Source of the DNA: an uncultured Prevotellaceae bacterium
GTDB taxonomy: Bacteria; Bacteroidota; Bacteroidia; Bacteroidales; Bacteroidaceae
Direction: 5' to 3'
NCBI GenBank assembly: GCA_946415645.1
Contig: CAMKTJ010000004.1
Location: 1-64,000, forward strand
DNA length: 64,000 nucleotides
Part shown: in pieces, positions 1-8,386 of the stretch
How positions within the stretch are numbered: position 1 is the first letter of the stretch
Layout: each line of letters opens with the position of its first letter
Position numbers and translations under genes: made by a program
Notes under the pieces: model-generated
The model's input: only the letters and a program-made list of their open reading frames with translations
What the model was told of the DNA's origin: nothing
The model's database searches: none

Positions 1-2
1 AC

Positions 3-1376
3 GAGAATATCGTGGGTATAGATGCAGCTATCTTTATGCATCCCACCACATGGAAAGCATCAGGTCACGTAGATGCTTTCAACGATCCCCTCATTGACAA
101 CCGTGACTCTAAGAAGCGCTATCGTGCAGATGTGCTCATTGAGGAGCAGATGGCCAAGTATGAGGATAAGATCCAGAAGGAGATTGAGAAGGCAAAGAAG
201 AAGTTCGGCGATGCCTTCGACGAGGCTCAGTTCCGTGCCACCAATCCCCGTGTTCTTGAGAATCAGGAGAAATACGATGCACTGCACAAGCGTTTTCAGG
301 AGGTAATGAATGCCGAGGGCGGTATCGATCTGGAGGGTATGAAGCAGATTATCCTGGACGAGGGTATTGTATGTCCTATCAGCGGCACACGTAACTGGAC
401 AGATGTTCGTCAGTTCAACCTGATGTTCAAGACAGAGATGGGTAGTACTGCTGACGGTGCCAGCACCATTTACCTGCGTCCCGAGACAGCTCAGGGTATC
501 TTTGTCAACTACCTGAACGTACAGAAGACAGGTCGTATGAAGCTTCCTTTCGGTATTGCTCAGATCGGTAAGGCCTTCCGTAACGAGATTGTTGCCCGTC
601 AGTTCATCTTCCGTATGCGTGAGTTTGAACAAATGGAGATGCAGTTCTTTATCAAGCCCGGTACAGAACTTGACTGGTTCGCTAAGTGGAAGGAGACACG
701 TATGAAGTGGCATCAGAACCTAGGCTTCGGTGCTGAGAACTACCGTTTCCATGATCACGATAAGCTGGCTCACTATGCCAATGCCGCTACAGATATTGAG
801 TTCCACATGCCTTTCGGCTTCAAGGAGGTAGAGGGCATTCACTCTCGTACCAACTTCGACCTGTCTCAGCATGCTAAGTTCAGCGGCAAGAAGATTGAGT
901 ACTTTGATCCCGAAGCAAACGAGAGCTATACTCCCTACGTAATAGAGACTTCAATCGGCGTTGACCGTATGTTCCTCTCTATCATGTGCCACAGCTACGA
1001 GGAGCAGCAATTGCCTGACGGCCAGACACGTACCGTTCTGCACCTACCCGCAGCATTGGCTCCTGTCAAGTTGGCCGTATTCCCCTTGACCAAGAAGGAC
1101 GGTATGCCCGAGAAGGCACAGGAGATTATCAACGACCTCCGCTTCCACTTCAACTGCAAGTACGAGGAGAAGGATCAGATTGGTAAGCGTTACCGCCGTA
1201 TGGATGCCATTGGCTGTCCCTACTGCGTAACTGTTGACCAACAGACACTGGAGGACAATACCGTTACCCTGCGCGACCGCGACACAATGGAGCAGCACCG
1301 TGTTGCCATTAGCGATCTGCGTAGCATCATCGAGGATAAGGTCAGCATCACAAGCCTGTTGAAGAAGCTTCTATAG
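3..1376 (+). CDS. glyS: Glycyl-tRNA synthetase, 5' partial
   Basis: Charges tRNA-Gly with glycine in the cytoplasm. This is the single-chain class II (alpha2) type. The frame is open from the window edge, so the true start lies upstream; a GTG at 12 is only an internal codon. Class II motif 2 is visible in the FRNEIVARQFIFRMREFEQ stretch and motif 3 in VIETSIGVDR near residues 315-325. The anticodon-binding domain follows (from about LAPVKLAVFPL), with the usual GCPYCVTVD segment near the end. The C-terminus is intact, ending LLKKLL. A GC-rich palindrome directly follows the stop. Confidence 0.95.
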   Translation, partial: ENIVGIDAAIFMHPTTWKASGHVDAFNDPLIDNRDSKKRYRADVLIEEQMAKYEDKIQKEIEKAKKKFGDAFDEAQFRATNPRVLENQEKYDALHKRFQEVMNAEGGIDLEGMKQIILDEGIVCPISGTRNWTDVRQFNLMFKTEMGSTADGASTIYLRPETAQGIFVNYLNVQKTGRMKLPFGIAQIGKAFRNEIVARQFIFRMREFEQMEMQFFIKPGTELDWFAKWKETRMKWHQNLGFGAENYRFHDHDKLAHYANAATDIEFHMPFGFKEVEGIHSRTNFDLSQHAKFSGKKIEYFDPEANESYTPYVIETSIGVDRMFLSIMCHSYEEQQLPDGQTRTVLHLPAALAPVKLAVFPLTKKDGMPEKAQEIINDLRFHFNCKYEEKDQIGKRYRRMDAIGCPYCVTVDQQTLEDNTVTLRDRDTMEQHRVAISDLRSIIEDKVSITSLLKKLL

Positions 1377-1379
1377 ACA

Positions 1380-1402
1380 CCCCGCCCCCCTTTAGGGGGA
1401 GG
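1380..1402. repeat. GC-rich REP-like palindrome between glyS and the FKBP gene
   Basis: Short C-run/G-run hairpin with a TTTA loop, of the same family as the REP-like elements at 11727, 20301, 29549 and 60498. It starts four bases after the glyS stop and may act as a weak terminator. Confidence 0.6.
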
Positions 1403-1418
1403 AAATGAAGGATTAAGA

Positions 1419-2132
1419 ATGAAGAATAATAATGTTTCTCTATTTAAGCTAGCAGGGCTAGTAAGGCTAGTCGGACTAGTATGGCTAGTTAGCCTTGGCT
1501 TCACCTCTTGCTCAGAGAAGAGCAGTGAGTGGGACCCCTATTACAGTTGGGAAAGCAGAAACGCCCTATGGTTTAAAGAGGTTGTAGATTCAGCCCGTAC
1601 TGCCATAGCTGAGGCAAAAGCCCTGTATGGCAACGAGTGGGAGGAGCATTGCCAATGGCGAGTGATTCAGGATTGGCGGAAAAATTCTGGCGTTCAAGGC
1701 TCTCTTACCGATAGCATTGTCTGCAAGATAGTATCATCCAATCCTACCCAGCCAGCCACCGCAAAGGATAGTGTCAACTACACGGATTACGTGCAACTGC
1801 ACTATAGAGCTTGGCTTATGCCGTCTGAGTATATCTCAGAAGACAACGTCACCAAGGAAGAGAAGATGGTTGTCTTCAGCCAAAGCTACTACGGCGACTT
1901 TAATCCTGCTACCGCTGTACCCGTAACAATGTCAGTAGAGGGTCTGATTCCGGGATTCCAAACAGCTCTGCAAAATATGGCAAAAGGCGACAAGTGGTAC
2001 GTTTATATGCCCCAACAACTGGCATACGGTGAAGAGGCATCAAGTGCCGTACCTGCTTATAGTACGTTGTTATACCTGATAGATTTAGTGGGCATCTACA
2101 ACACTGAAGATGATGTCCCCGACTGGAAATAA
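1419..2132 (+). CDS. FKBP-type peptidyl-prolyl cis-trans isomerase lipoprotein
   Basis: Predicted envelope lipoprotein with proline isomerase activity. The N-terminus has two charged residues, a hydrophobic core and a lipobox-like FTSC, so Cys31 is the probable lipidation site. The FKBP fold covers about residues 105-230: VQLHYRAWL, then VEGLIPGFQTALQNM and GDKWYVYMPQQLAYGEE, which are family signatures. The hydrophobic core of the signal peptide is encoded by five 9-bp tandem repeats (1449-1493), giving Leu-x-x triplets. The stop is six bases before the GH43 gene, so the two are probably co-transcribed. Its client is unknown. Confidence 0.88.
   Translation: MKNNNVSLFKLAGLVRLVGLVWLVSLGFTSCSEKSSEWDPYYSWESRNALWFKEVVDSARTAIAEAKALYGNEWEEHCQWRVIQDWRKNSGVQGSLTDSIVCKIVSSNPTQPATAKDSVNYTDYVQLHYRAWLMPSEYISEDNVTKEEKMVVFSQSYYGDFNPATAVPVTMSVEGLIPGFQTALQNMAKGDKWYVYMPQQLAYGEEASSAVPAYSTLLYLIDLVGIYNTEDDVPDWK
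1449..1493 (+). repeat. Five 9-bp tandem repeats inside the FKBP signal peptide
   Basis: Units are CTAGCAGGG, CTAGTAAGG, CTAGTCGGA, CTAGTATGG and CTAGTTAGC. All are in frame and each encodes Leu-x-x, so changes in copy number would lengthen or shorten the hydrophobic core without a frameshift. Confidence 0.85.
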
Positions 2133-2138
2133 TAATCA

Positions 2139-3665
2139 ATGTATATCAGAAAACTGCTTCTGATTCTCCTATTAGCACTGGCTAACACATCGGAAGCACA
2201 AAACACTTTTTCAAATCCCGTTATCTACGCCGACGTACCCGATATGGATATCGTCCGCGTAGATAATGATTTTTGGATGGTATCCACCACCATGCACTTT
2301 GCTCCTGGAGCGCCCATTATGCACTCCACCGACCTGGTCCATTGGGAGACAGTCAACTACCTCTTTCAAACACTGAATGAGAGTCCATGCAATAGCTTGG
2401 AGGGTGGTAATGTCTATGGCAGGGGACAATGGGCAGCCTCACTGAAGTATCACAAGGGGAAGTTCTATTGTTTCTTCGGTACAGGTGGGAAGTCGTACCT
2501 TTACTGCACCTCCGACCCTCGTCAGCCATGGGAGATTATCTGGCAGAGCAACATCTACTTCCATGACGCCGCCTTCTTCATTGATGATGACGACCGTCCC
2601 TTCCTTTTCTTTAATGGCTCACATATTCAGTTGCGCGAATTCTATCCCGACTTCCGTCCTGGCTTCAAGGAGGACGGTGTGAAATGCGAAGTCATACACG
2701 GTCAGCCAGAAGGTCTGCTGGAAGGCTCACATCTCTATAAACACGATGGCAAATATTACCTCACCTGCATCTGGTGGCCACGAGGTAGCATCCGCACACA
2801 AGTATGCTTCCGTGCAGATAAGATTGACGGCAACTATGCCGACAACATGAAGGTTATTCTTTCTGACGATATGGGCTACCGCGGACATGGCGTAGCCCAG
2901 GGATGCTTCATTGATACCCCCAACGGAGAGTGGTGGGCGATGATGATGCAAGACCATGAGGCTGTTGGTCGTGTCCCCGTTCTGATGCCTTTGCACTGGA
3001 AAGACGGATGGCCTATGCTAGGGGATGAGAAGGGAAAGATCGGGATAGAACAGGAGATGCCAGTTATCCGCAGAAAAACAAAGGACCGTATCACGGCAAG
3101 TGATGAGTTCAATAAATCCAGATTGGACCTTGTATGGCAGTGGAACCATAACCCAGATAACTCCCTCTGGTCACTCACTGAGCGCAAAGGCTTCCTCCGC
3201 CTGAAAACAGACAAGGTGGTACCGAGCCTCCTAGAAGCCCGCAACACCTTGACACAAAGAAGCTTCGGACCGAAATCCGAAGCCTCTATACGTATTGATA
3301 TCAGTCACATGAAAGAGGGTGACCACGCAGGCCTTTCCATGTTCTGCTCTCAGCCGGGAACCATTGAAGCCGTTATAGAGAACGGACAACGTTACCTGCT
3401 AATGACCGACCGTCAGGTCGAGACGTCCCGTGTCTCCTACCCTGCTGGTATTGTTCATCTGCGTGTCGTAACAGACTTTACCACAGATACTGCCACCTTC
3501 TTTTATTCCCAAGATGGGAAGGAGTGGAGACCCTTGGGCGAAAACTTCCGGATGGTCTTTAATCTGGATCACTTCATGGGTAACCGCTTCGCCATCTTTA
3601 ACTATGCCACCAGGGAAAGTGGCGGTTGGGTAGATGTCGACTGGTTCCGCTTCCGCAAGTATTAA
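2139..3665 (+). CDS. Glycoside hydrolase family 43 protein (beta-xylosidase/arabinofuranosidase type)
   Basis: Predicted secreted hydrolase of hemicellulose side chains or xylo-oligosaccharides. Residues 1-20 are a signal peptide ending SEAQ. The five-bladed propeller follows, starting NPVIYADVPDMDIVRV, where the family's catalytic base Asp lies; FHDAAFFIDDD and LEGSHLYKHDGKYYL carry the other expected acidic positions. The last ~190 residues (from about ASDEFNKSRLDLVWQWNHNP) match the beta-sandwich appended to many GH43 enzymes. Length 508 aa is normal for the two-domain form. Substrate cannot be fixed from sequence. Its stop overlaps the convergent nitroreductase by four bases. Confidence 0.9.
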   Translation: MYIRKLLLILLLALANTSEAQNTFSNPVIYADVPDMDIVRVDNDFWMVSTTMHFAPGAPIMHSTDLVHWETVNYLFQTLNESPCNSLEGGNVYGRGQWAASLKYHKGKFYCFFGTGGKSYLYCTSDPRQPWEIIWQSNIYFHDAAFFIDDDDRPFLFFNGSHIQLREFYPDFRPGFKEDGVKCEVIHGQPEGLLEGSHLYKHDGKYYLTCIWWPRGSIRTQVCFRADKIDGNYADNMKVILSDDMGYRGHGVAQGCFIDTPNGEWWAMMMQDHEAVGRVPVLMPLHWKDGWPMLGDEKGKIGIEQEMPVIRRKTKDRITASDEFNKSRLDLVWQWNHNPDNSLWSLTERKGFLRLKTDKVVPSLLEARNTLTQRSFGPKSEASIRIDISHMKEGDHAGLSMFCSQPGTIEAVIENGQRYLLMTDRQVETSRVSYPAGIVHLRVVTDFTTDTATFFYSQDGKEWRPLGENFRMVFNLDHFMGNRFAIFNYATRESGGWVDVDWFRFRKY

Positions 3666-4171
3666 CGGCGGATAACAATCTCTGACAGTTCCTTGCGCTT
3701 CTTCTCCGTCGGCTCCAACCCTGCTGCAGGCTTTCCTATAGGAATGAGCACCACAGGCTCTTCCGTCTCAGGCAGATTCAGCAGTTGATGGCAGAGCTGT
3801 GCATCGAAGTTACATACCCAACAGGACCCCAACCCTTGTTCGGCAGCAGCCAAACAGATGTGCTCTGCTGCAATGGCGATGTCTATATCACCATGACGCT
3901 TTCCATCCCTTCTCACCCACTCCACATCATGCTGAACGGTCAGCAGAATGTACAAGGGCGCCTGACTCAGCCAGTCGCGCTTGTAGCATTGCTGTAACAA
4001 TTCCCTGTCCTGCTGTGAGGTCATTACATAGAACTTCCAAGGCTGCAGGTTCACAGCCGAAGGAGCTAGTCGGGCACACTCTAATATATACTGTAACTGT
4101 TCCTCCGTCACAGGCTCTCCTGAATAGGAACGAACGGAATAACGTTTTGTGGATAAATCTTTGAAATTCAT
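3662..4171 (-). CDS. Nitroreductase family protein
   Basis: Small FMN-dependent NAD(P)H oxidoreductase of the nitroreductase superfamily, 169 aa from the ATG at 4171 (MNFKDLSTKRYSVRSY). That start fits the family, whose N-terminus has the RYSVRSY flavin-binding arginines; an upstream in-frame ATG at 4204 lies in repeat-like AT-rich DNA. ARLAPSAVNLQPWKF and AAEQGLGSCWVCNFD are characteristic. The physiological substrate is unknown. The spacer upstream contains GGTTAGC-like and CAATTCT-like words that recur in the window. Confidence 0.88.
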   Translation of the reverse strand: MNFKDLSTKRYSVRSYSGEPVTEEQLQYILECARLAPSAVNLQPWKFYVMTSQQDRELLQQCYKRDWLSQAPLYILLTVQHDVEWVRRDGKRHGDIDIAIAAEHICLAAAEQGLGSCWVCNFDAQLCHQLLNLPETEEPVVLIPIGKPAAGLEPTEKKRKELSEIVIRR

Positions 4172-4223
4172 AATTAATCGGTTAGCGAAATTCTCAATTT
4201 TCAATTCTCAATTTAAGAAGTGC

Positions 4224-5321
4224 CTACGCAAGGCACTTCTTAATGAAGTCATTCATTTCGGCCTCGTGTGCCTCTATGCTGAGCAGCAGGTGCAGCTGGT
4301 TGTTGGAGCGGACGAAGTTATGCTCAGGATACTGGCACTTCCAGTACTTGTCGCCGCTCAGATAATCCCACAGGAAGCGTACGCACTGCATGTAGGGGAA
4401 CAACTTCACAGCATATGGCAGGTTCTCAATCTCCACACGAGTCAGGAACGAGGAGGCGCTGCTCAGATAGCCTTCTGTAAAGGCCTTGAATATCTCTATG
4501 TTAAACTGTACCTTATCCATATCGGGGCAATCCTCTGCTACCACATTGGCACCGGTACGCAGGAAGTCGCCGTAATCCGAGAAGATGAAGTTAGGCATTA
4601 CAGTATCCAGGTCGATAACGCAGAGCACATTGTCGTTCTTGTCGAACATCATATTGTTGACCTTGGTATCACAATGACACACGCGCTTGGGCAGTATACC
4701 CTCACGCCCCATACGCTCGGCCTTGCACATTTCCTCGGCACGAGCATCAATCTGACGCAACACCTCCTGCACCTGAGGTTCGCTGACACGACCTACAGGG
4801 TCAGCCTTCACCACCTCACGCAGCTGCTGCAGACGGAACTCCATGTTATGGAAATCCTTGATTGTCTCGCCTAACTGAACAGGGATGTCAGCCAGCATAG
4901 CCTGGAAATTACCGAAGGCTTTACCTGCGGCACGACTGCTCTCAGGGTTCACGGCCTGCTTGGTAATAGCATCTGGAATGAAGACCATGATACGCCAGTA
5001 CTTACCGTCAACCAGTGCATACAACTTCTTACTGTCGTCCTTCAACGGTATGAAGGTCAGCACCTTGCGGTCGATGTCTTTCTCGCCCTTCTCCTCCAGT
5101 TTCTTACGGATATGACTGGTTACGGCATCTATATTGCGCATCACCATGTCCACATCAGGGAATACCACATGGTTTACACGCTGCAGCACATAATCAGGCT
5201 GATCAGCTTCTGCTGTCAGTACCTTGTAGGTGTCATTGATTAAACCTTCGCCTAAAGGCTTTATCTCACTCACGGTGCCACGGATGGCAAACTTCTCAAT
5301 AATGTTTCTCAATTCATTCAT
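4224..5321 (-). CDS. APH-family phosphotransferase (N-acetylhexosamine kinase / MdsC-like)
   Basis: Kinase of the aminoglycoside-phosphotransferase fold, probably acting on a sugar such as an N-acetylhexosamine; Prevotella MdsC (annotated from mucin desulfation) and bifidobacterial NahK belong to this group. The 365-aa protein starts at MNELRNIIEKF. The nucleotide loop is GEGLINDTYKV; the catalytic HCDTKVNNMMF and metal-binding CVIDLDTVMPNFIFSDYGD are intact. It lies 20 bases downstream of the MG2 protein gene on the same strand, so the two are probably co-transcribed. The exact substrate is an inference. Confidence 0.8.
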   Translation of the reverse strand: MNELRNIIEKFAIRGTVSEIKPLGEGLINDTYKVLTAEADQPDYVLQRVNHVVFPDVDMVMRNIDAVTSHIRKKLEEKGEKDIDRKVLTFIPLKDDSKKLYALVDGKYWRIMVFIPDAITKQAVNPESSRAAGKAFGNFQAMLADIPVQLGETIKDFHNMEFRLQQLREVVKADPVGRVSEPQVQEVLRQIDARAEEMCKAERMGREGILPKRVCHCDTKVNNMMFDKNDNVLCVIDLDTVMPNFIFSDYGDFLRTGANVVAEDCPDMDKVQFNIEIFKAFTEGYLSSASSFLTRVEIENLPYAVKLFPYMQCVRFLWDYLSGDKYWKCQYPEHNFVRSNNQLHLLLSIEAHEAEMNDFIKKCLA

Positions 5322-5341
5322 AATATTACGGTTTAGGGGAT

Positions 5342-8143
5342 TTATCTGTCTTCTGGCATACTCTTGCCAGTAAATAGGGTTCCGTCGGTGCCCATACCCT
5401 CGGCGCTTATTGCTATCTGGGTTTGTTTGCAATTGTTATAGAACTGTATCTTTGCCGTTCCGAATGCATCCAGCTTCAGGTTGGGATTCCAATACAATGT
5501 TCTTCTGTAGTCCTTGGTATCGGGTAATGGCTTATTGCTATAATCGGGCTGATAGAAAGCATCAGGCGCAGAGAAGCCGGGAAGGATGAAAAGGCGGTCG
5601 CGTCTTACCGTACGCTTAGCTCCACCCGGATAGGTACGCAAGTCAATGGTAACCTCTGGCTGGTTACTGCTTTCGAAGTGTTTGTCTCCCTCGCGACGGG
5701 GACTGTAATCGGTATAGATATAAACCTTATCCAGATTGGTGAATTTGTTAAATTTCTCCCGCTCTGCAGGGGTGATCTTGAAACTCTCGTCATAGGGAGT
5801 AGAACCACCTTCAATCTTGGTATCTCTCTTCCTCATTTCCATCTCAGATATCTCTTGTGTTAATTCTGTATTCAACCTAACCCTTAGATCATACTGGCGG
5901 TCCATGTTCATATCGCCGATGTAGGCTCGTGCCACATCAGCCGAGAAACGCTGCTGACCAATATAATAGCCTGTACAGAGACCTGCATCAATGGCCTCAT
6001 TAAGGGCGGTATAGGCATCTACCACAAAGGCAGGCTTGGAGGGATCAAACTTTCTCAGCATATTACGTTTGGCTCCTACTGTAACCTCGTGCAGGGTACG
6101 TGCATCTTCTGCCCATTCCTCATCCAGGGCACTTCCCTTGGGAGCCTCTGCCAAATGCTGCTGGTACCATCCATAGGGTTTTACAAACCTGGGATATATG
6201 GGGCGCAGACGTACATAGAACTCAGGATAGTTGATGTCGTCATATTTGGTTGTTCCTGCTTCAAACCATACATGTTTGCCGTCTTTCCACTTGGTTGTGT
6301 CCGAGGCAGCCAGTTCCATAACGCAGCCCTCGTAGAAACGTGGGGTCTGAATGGTGAACTGTCCTTTCTGTGTCTCAACCTCTCCCACTACGCCGTCAGC
6401 TCCTTGCTTCTTGAAGCTGGCATGTACCAGCACCTCTCTCTTTAGGTTTCCTTGGTTTTTGTTGAAGCGTCCGAGAGCATCATGCAGGTTCTTAATCTCT
6501 TTGTTTTCCTTGTCATCTACTGTCTCGTTGGTTACAATCTCCCCTTCCTGAAGCAGTTTCCCCTCTTCCTGATTACCCTGTTTCTCGGCTGCTTCAGTAT
6601 AAAGATCTTCGCCCTTTACTGATTCGTACTTGTTCACATCTCCCATCAACATGGGGGTCTGTTCAGGCATGTGGTTCAGGACAAAGGCGTTAGGGGTTGC
6701 CATTGTATGCCAGTCGTATCTGCGCCAGCCCTGGATCATCAGCAGCAGATCCAGCGCACGCTGATGCTCCGCATCGTCTTTCTCGAAGAAGTATTCGGGT
6801 TGCTCCACAAATCCGCGAATCTGACTGCTCAGCAGCATCTCCGTAAGGATGTTACCCGAGTCATAGACATACTCTGTATGTGCCGCATCGCGTACGGCTA
6901 TGCTGACATGCCCGTCGGGCATATTGGTGTTCACCTGCAGGTTGATGGGAGCAAAGGGATCATTGGGTGTATCCTTGAACCCGCTGAAGGTTATATTCTG
7001 GGGTTGGAAGTCGTCTTTGCGGTAGAAGAAAAGACGGTCGGCATAAATCCTGCCCTCTACATTGAAGACCGTCACCTGGCAAACGCCTGTCTGCAGTTTA
7101 TCTGCTGTAAGCGTAGCAGAGAGCTGCTTTCCCGTTCCCAGCTCCTTGAAGTCGAGCATCTGTCCCTGGTTCATTACCGTCATACCCAAGGACTCATTGG
7201 CTGCCGTCCCGCTAAGGGCCAGGTCAACCTTCACCTCGCCTTTCTCCTGCGTTACCTTAATGGCGCAACCGTCGTCCTCCACCTTGGGCAAGTCCTCTTT
7301 GCCCATCTTGTAGTTCCAAGTGAATTCCGACTTGTATTTCTTACCGCTTTCGGGGATAAACTCTATGCTGCCCCTTCCGCGCTTTTCGGCTTTGGCTTCT
7401 GCTACTATGTTACCGTCTGAATCCTTAACGGTAAGCTTACCCTCTATGTGCATGCCGTCATCATCATTTGCCTCGAAGGCAACACGGTTCCTGACTCCAG
7501 CCACCAGGTGTCCGCCTTCAGGATAGAAATGTACAACAGCCTTCGGCAATTCCCCATCGGCCTTGTATATACGACGCAGAGGGCGCAGGGTCATGAAATG
7601 TTCGTAGCTGCCCGGAGTCTTGGGCTTGTCATACACAGGGAATACCTTGCTATACAGTTTCTCGTAATCTCTGTAGTAGTCCTTGGCCATTTTCTTATTA
7701 TAGAACCACTTCTCGGCATAGTCGGTATGCGGATGTTCCGTTATACCCCAGTTCAACTGCCAGCGTGTATAGGCACGCAGCTCGTAGTATCCTCCGTACA
7801 GGGTATCCTCCAGGGCAAAGTCGCCATGTGCCTCACCCTTTTCCAGTTCCAGCTGCTGACGCTGTACCAGATAGCCGTCCTGATTCAGCAGTTCCACATA
7901 GAGCACCTTGCTCACCCTGCTGGGCAGTCCGTCGCTCCTGCGCACGTACGCCTTATAATATATAGTGTCACCCAGGAAGTAGCATGTATTGTCGGTATGA
8001 ATGAAAATCTGTTCCTGCGGAATGCTCTTGCCGAACTTCTGCAGACGGTCGGCCCACCCGTCCAATGTAGTAGGTAGATTTGACTGAGCCAACAGATTCA
8101 AGGCTGTTAGTGTGCAAATAACAAACGAAAGAATTTTGTTCAT
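5342..8143 (-). CDS. Large secreted MG2/carboxypeptidase-regulatory-like envelope protein
   Basis: 933-aa exported protein with a signal peptide (residues 1-19, ending NLLAQ). Residues about 45-135 (IFIHTDNTCYFLGDTIYYKAYV and onward) look like the MG2 macroglobulin-type domain found in Bacteroidetes proteins that often carry TonB-plug-like regions. Beta-rich domains follow, with a charged linker near 540-570 and a plug-like segment near LHEVTVGAKRN. It may help in envelope assembly or export of surface proteins, but its function is not established. No beta-barrel C-terminus like that of SusC is seen. A TATCTTTG promoter element lies upstream at 8175-8182. Confidence 0.75.
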   Translation of the reverse strand: MNKILSFVICTLTALNLLAQSNLPTTLDGWADRLQKFGKSIPQEQIFIHTDNTCYFLGDTIYYKAYVRRSDGLPSRVSKVLYVELLNQDGYLVQRQQLELEKGEAHGDFALEDTLYGGYYELRAYTRWQLNWGITEHPHTDYAEKWFYNKKMAKDYYRDYEKLYSKVFPVYDKPKTPGSYEHFMTLRPLRRIYKADGELPKAVVHFYPEGGHLVAGVRNRVAFEANDDDGMHIEGKLTVKDSDGNIVAEAKAEKRGRGSIEFIPESGKKYKSEFTWNYKMGKEDLPKVEDDGCAIKVTQEKGEVKVDLALSGTAANESLGMTVMNQGQMLDFKELGTGKQLSATLTADKLQTGVCQVTVFNVEGRIYADRLFFYRKDDFQPQNITFSGFKDTPNDPFAPINLQVNTNMPDGHVSIAVRDAAHTEYVYDSGNILTEMLLSSQIRGFVEQPEYFFEKDDAEHQRALDLLLMIQGWRRYDWHTMATPNAFVLNHMPEQTPMLMGDVNKYESVKGEDLYTEAAEKQGNQEEGKLLQEGEIVTNETVDDKENKEIKNLHDALGRFNKNQGNLKREVLVHASFKKQGADGVVGEVETQKGQFTIQTPRFYEGCVMELAASDTTKWKDGKHVWFEAGTTKYDDINYPEFYVRLRPIYPRFVKPYGWYQQHLAEAPKGSALDEEWAEDARTLHEVTVGAKRNMLRKFDPSKPAFVVDAYTALNEAIDAGLCTGYYIGQQRFSADVARAYIGDMNMDRQYDLRVRLNTELTQEISEMEMRKRDTKIEGGSTPYDESFKITPAEREKFNKFTNLDKVYIYTDYSPRREGDKHFESSNQPEVTIDLRTYPGGAKRTVRRDRLFILPGFSAPDAFYQPDYSNKPLPDTKDYRRTLYWNPNLKLDAFGTAKIQFYNNCKQTQIAISAEGMGTDGTLFTGKSMPEDR

Positions 8144-8174
8144 GTTTTTTTAGTTTTATGATTAATTAGCTCAG

Positions 8175-8182
8175 CAAAGATA
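8175..8182 (-). promoter_or_regulatory. Bacteroidales -7 element for the MG2 protein
   Basis: TATCTTTG on the minus strand, 31 bases before the start codon, matching TAnnTTTG. I see no clear -33 TTTG. Confidence 0.5.
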
Positions 8183-8245
8183 AGACTTTTTCTTTACATT
8201 CCCTTGTATAAGCCAGTTTTTTCCGTTATTTTTGCGAAATAAATG

Positions 8246-8376
8246 GGGCAAGGAGCAAGGGGCAAGGGGCAAGAGGAGGCCCCTACCCCCCTTAACGGGG
8301 AAATAAAGTTAAAATGTTTAAGGAAACACGTGTAGAACTATCCTCTTGCCCCTAACCACTTGCCCCTTGCCCCTAA
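8246..8376. repeat. GGGGCAA heptamer-type repeats upstream of the helicase
   Basis: Tandem GGGGCAA units near 8246-8272 and the complementary TTGCCCC word near 8345-8375. The same word recurs at 19336-19366. The second array ends about ten bases before the helicase ATG. Confidence 0.65.
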
Positions 8377-8386
8377 AAAATGAATT

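Noticed and set aside
4149-4874. Long plus-strand ORF opposite the phosphotransferase gene
   Set aside because: Antisense shadow; the minus strand carries a complete kinase with motifs. The same applies to the long opposite-strand ORFs at 6671-7420, 14077-15069, 27698-28528, 30794-31744, 39270-40427, 53673-54626 and 55197-56330.
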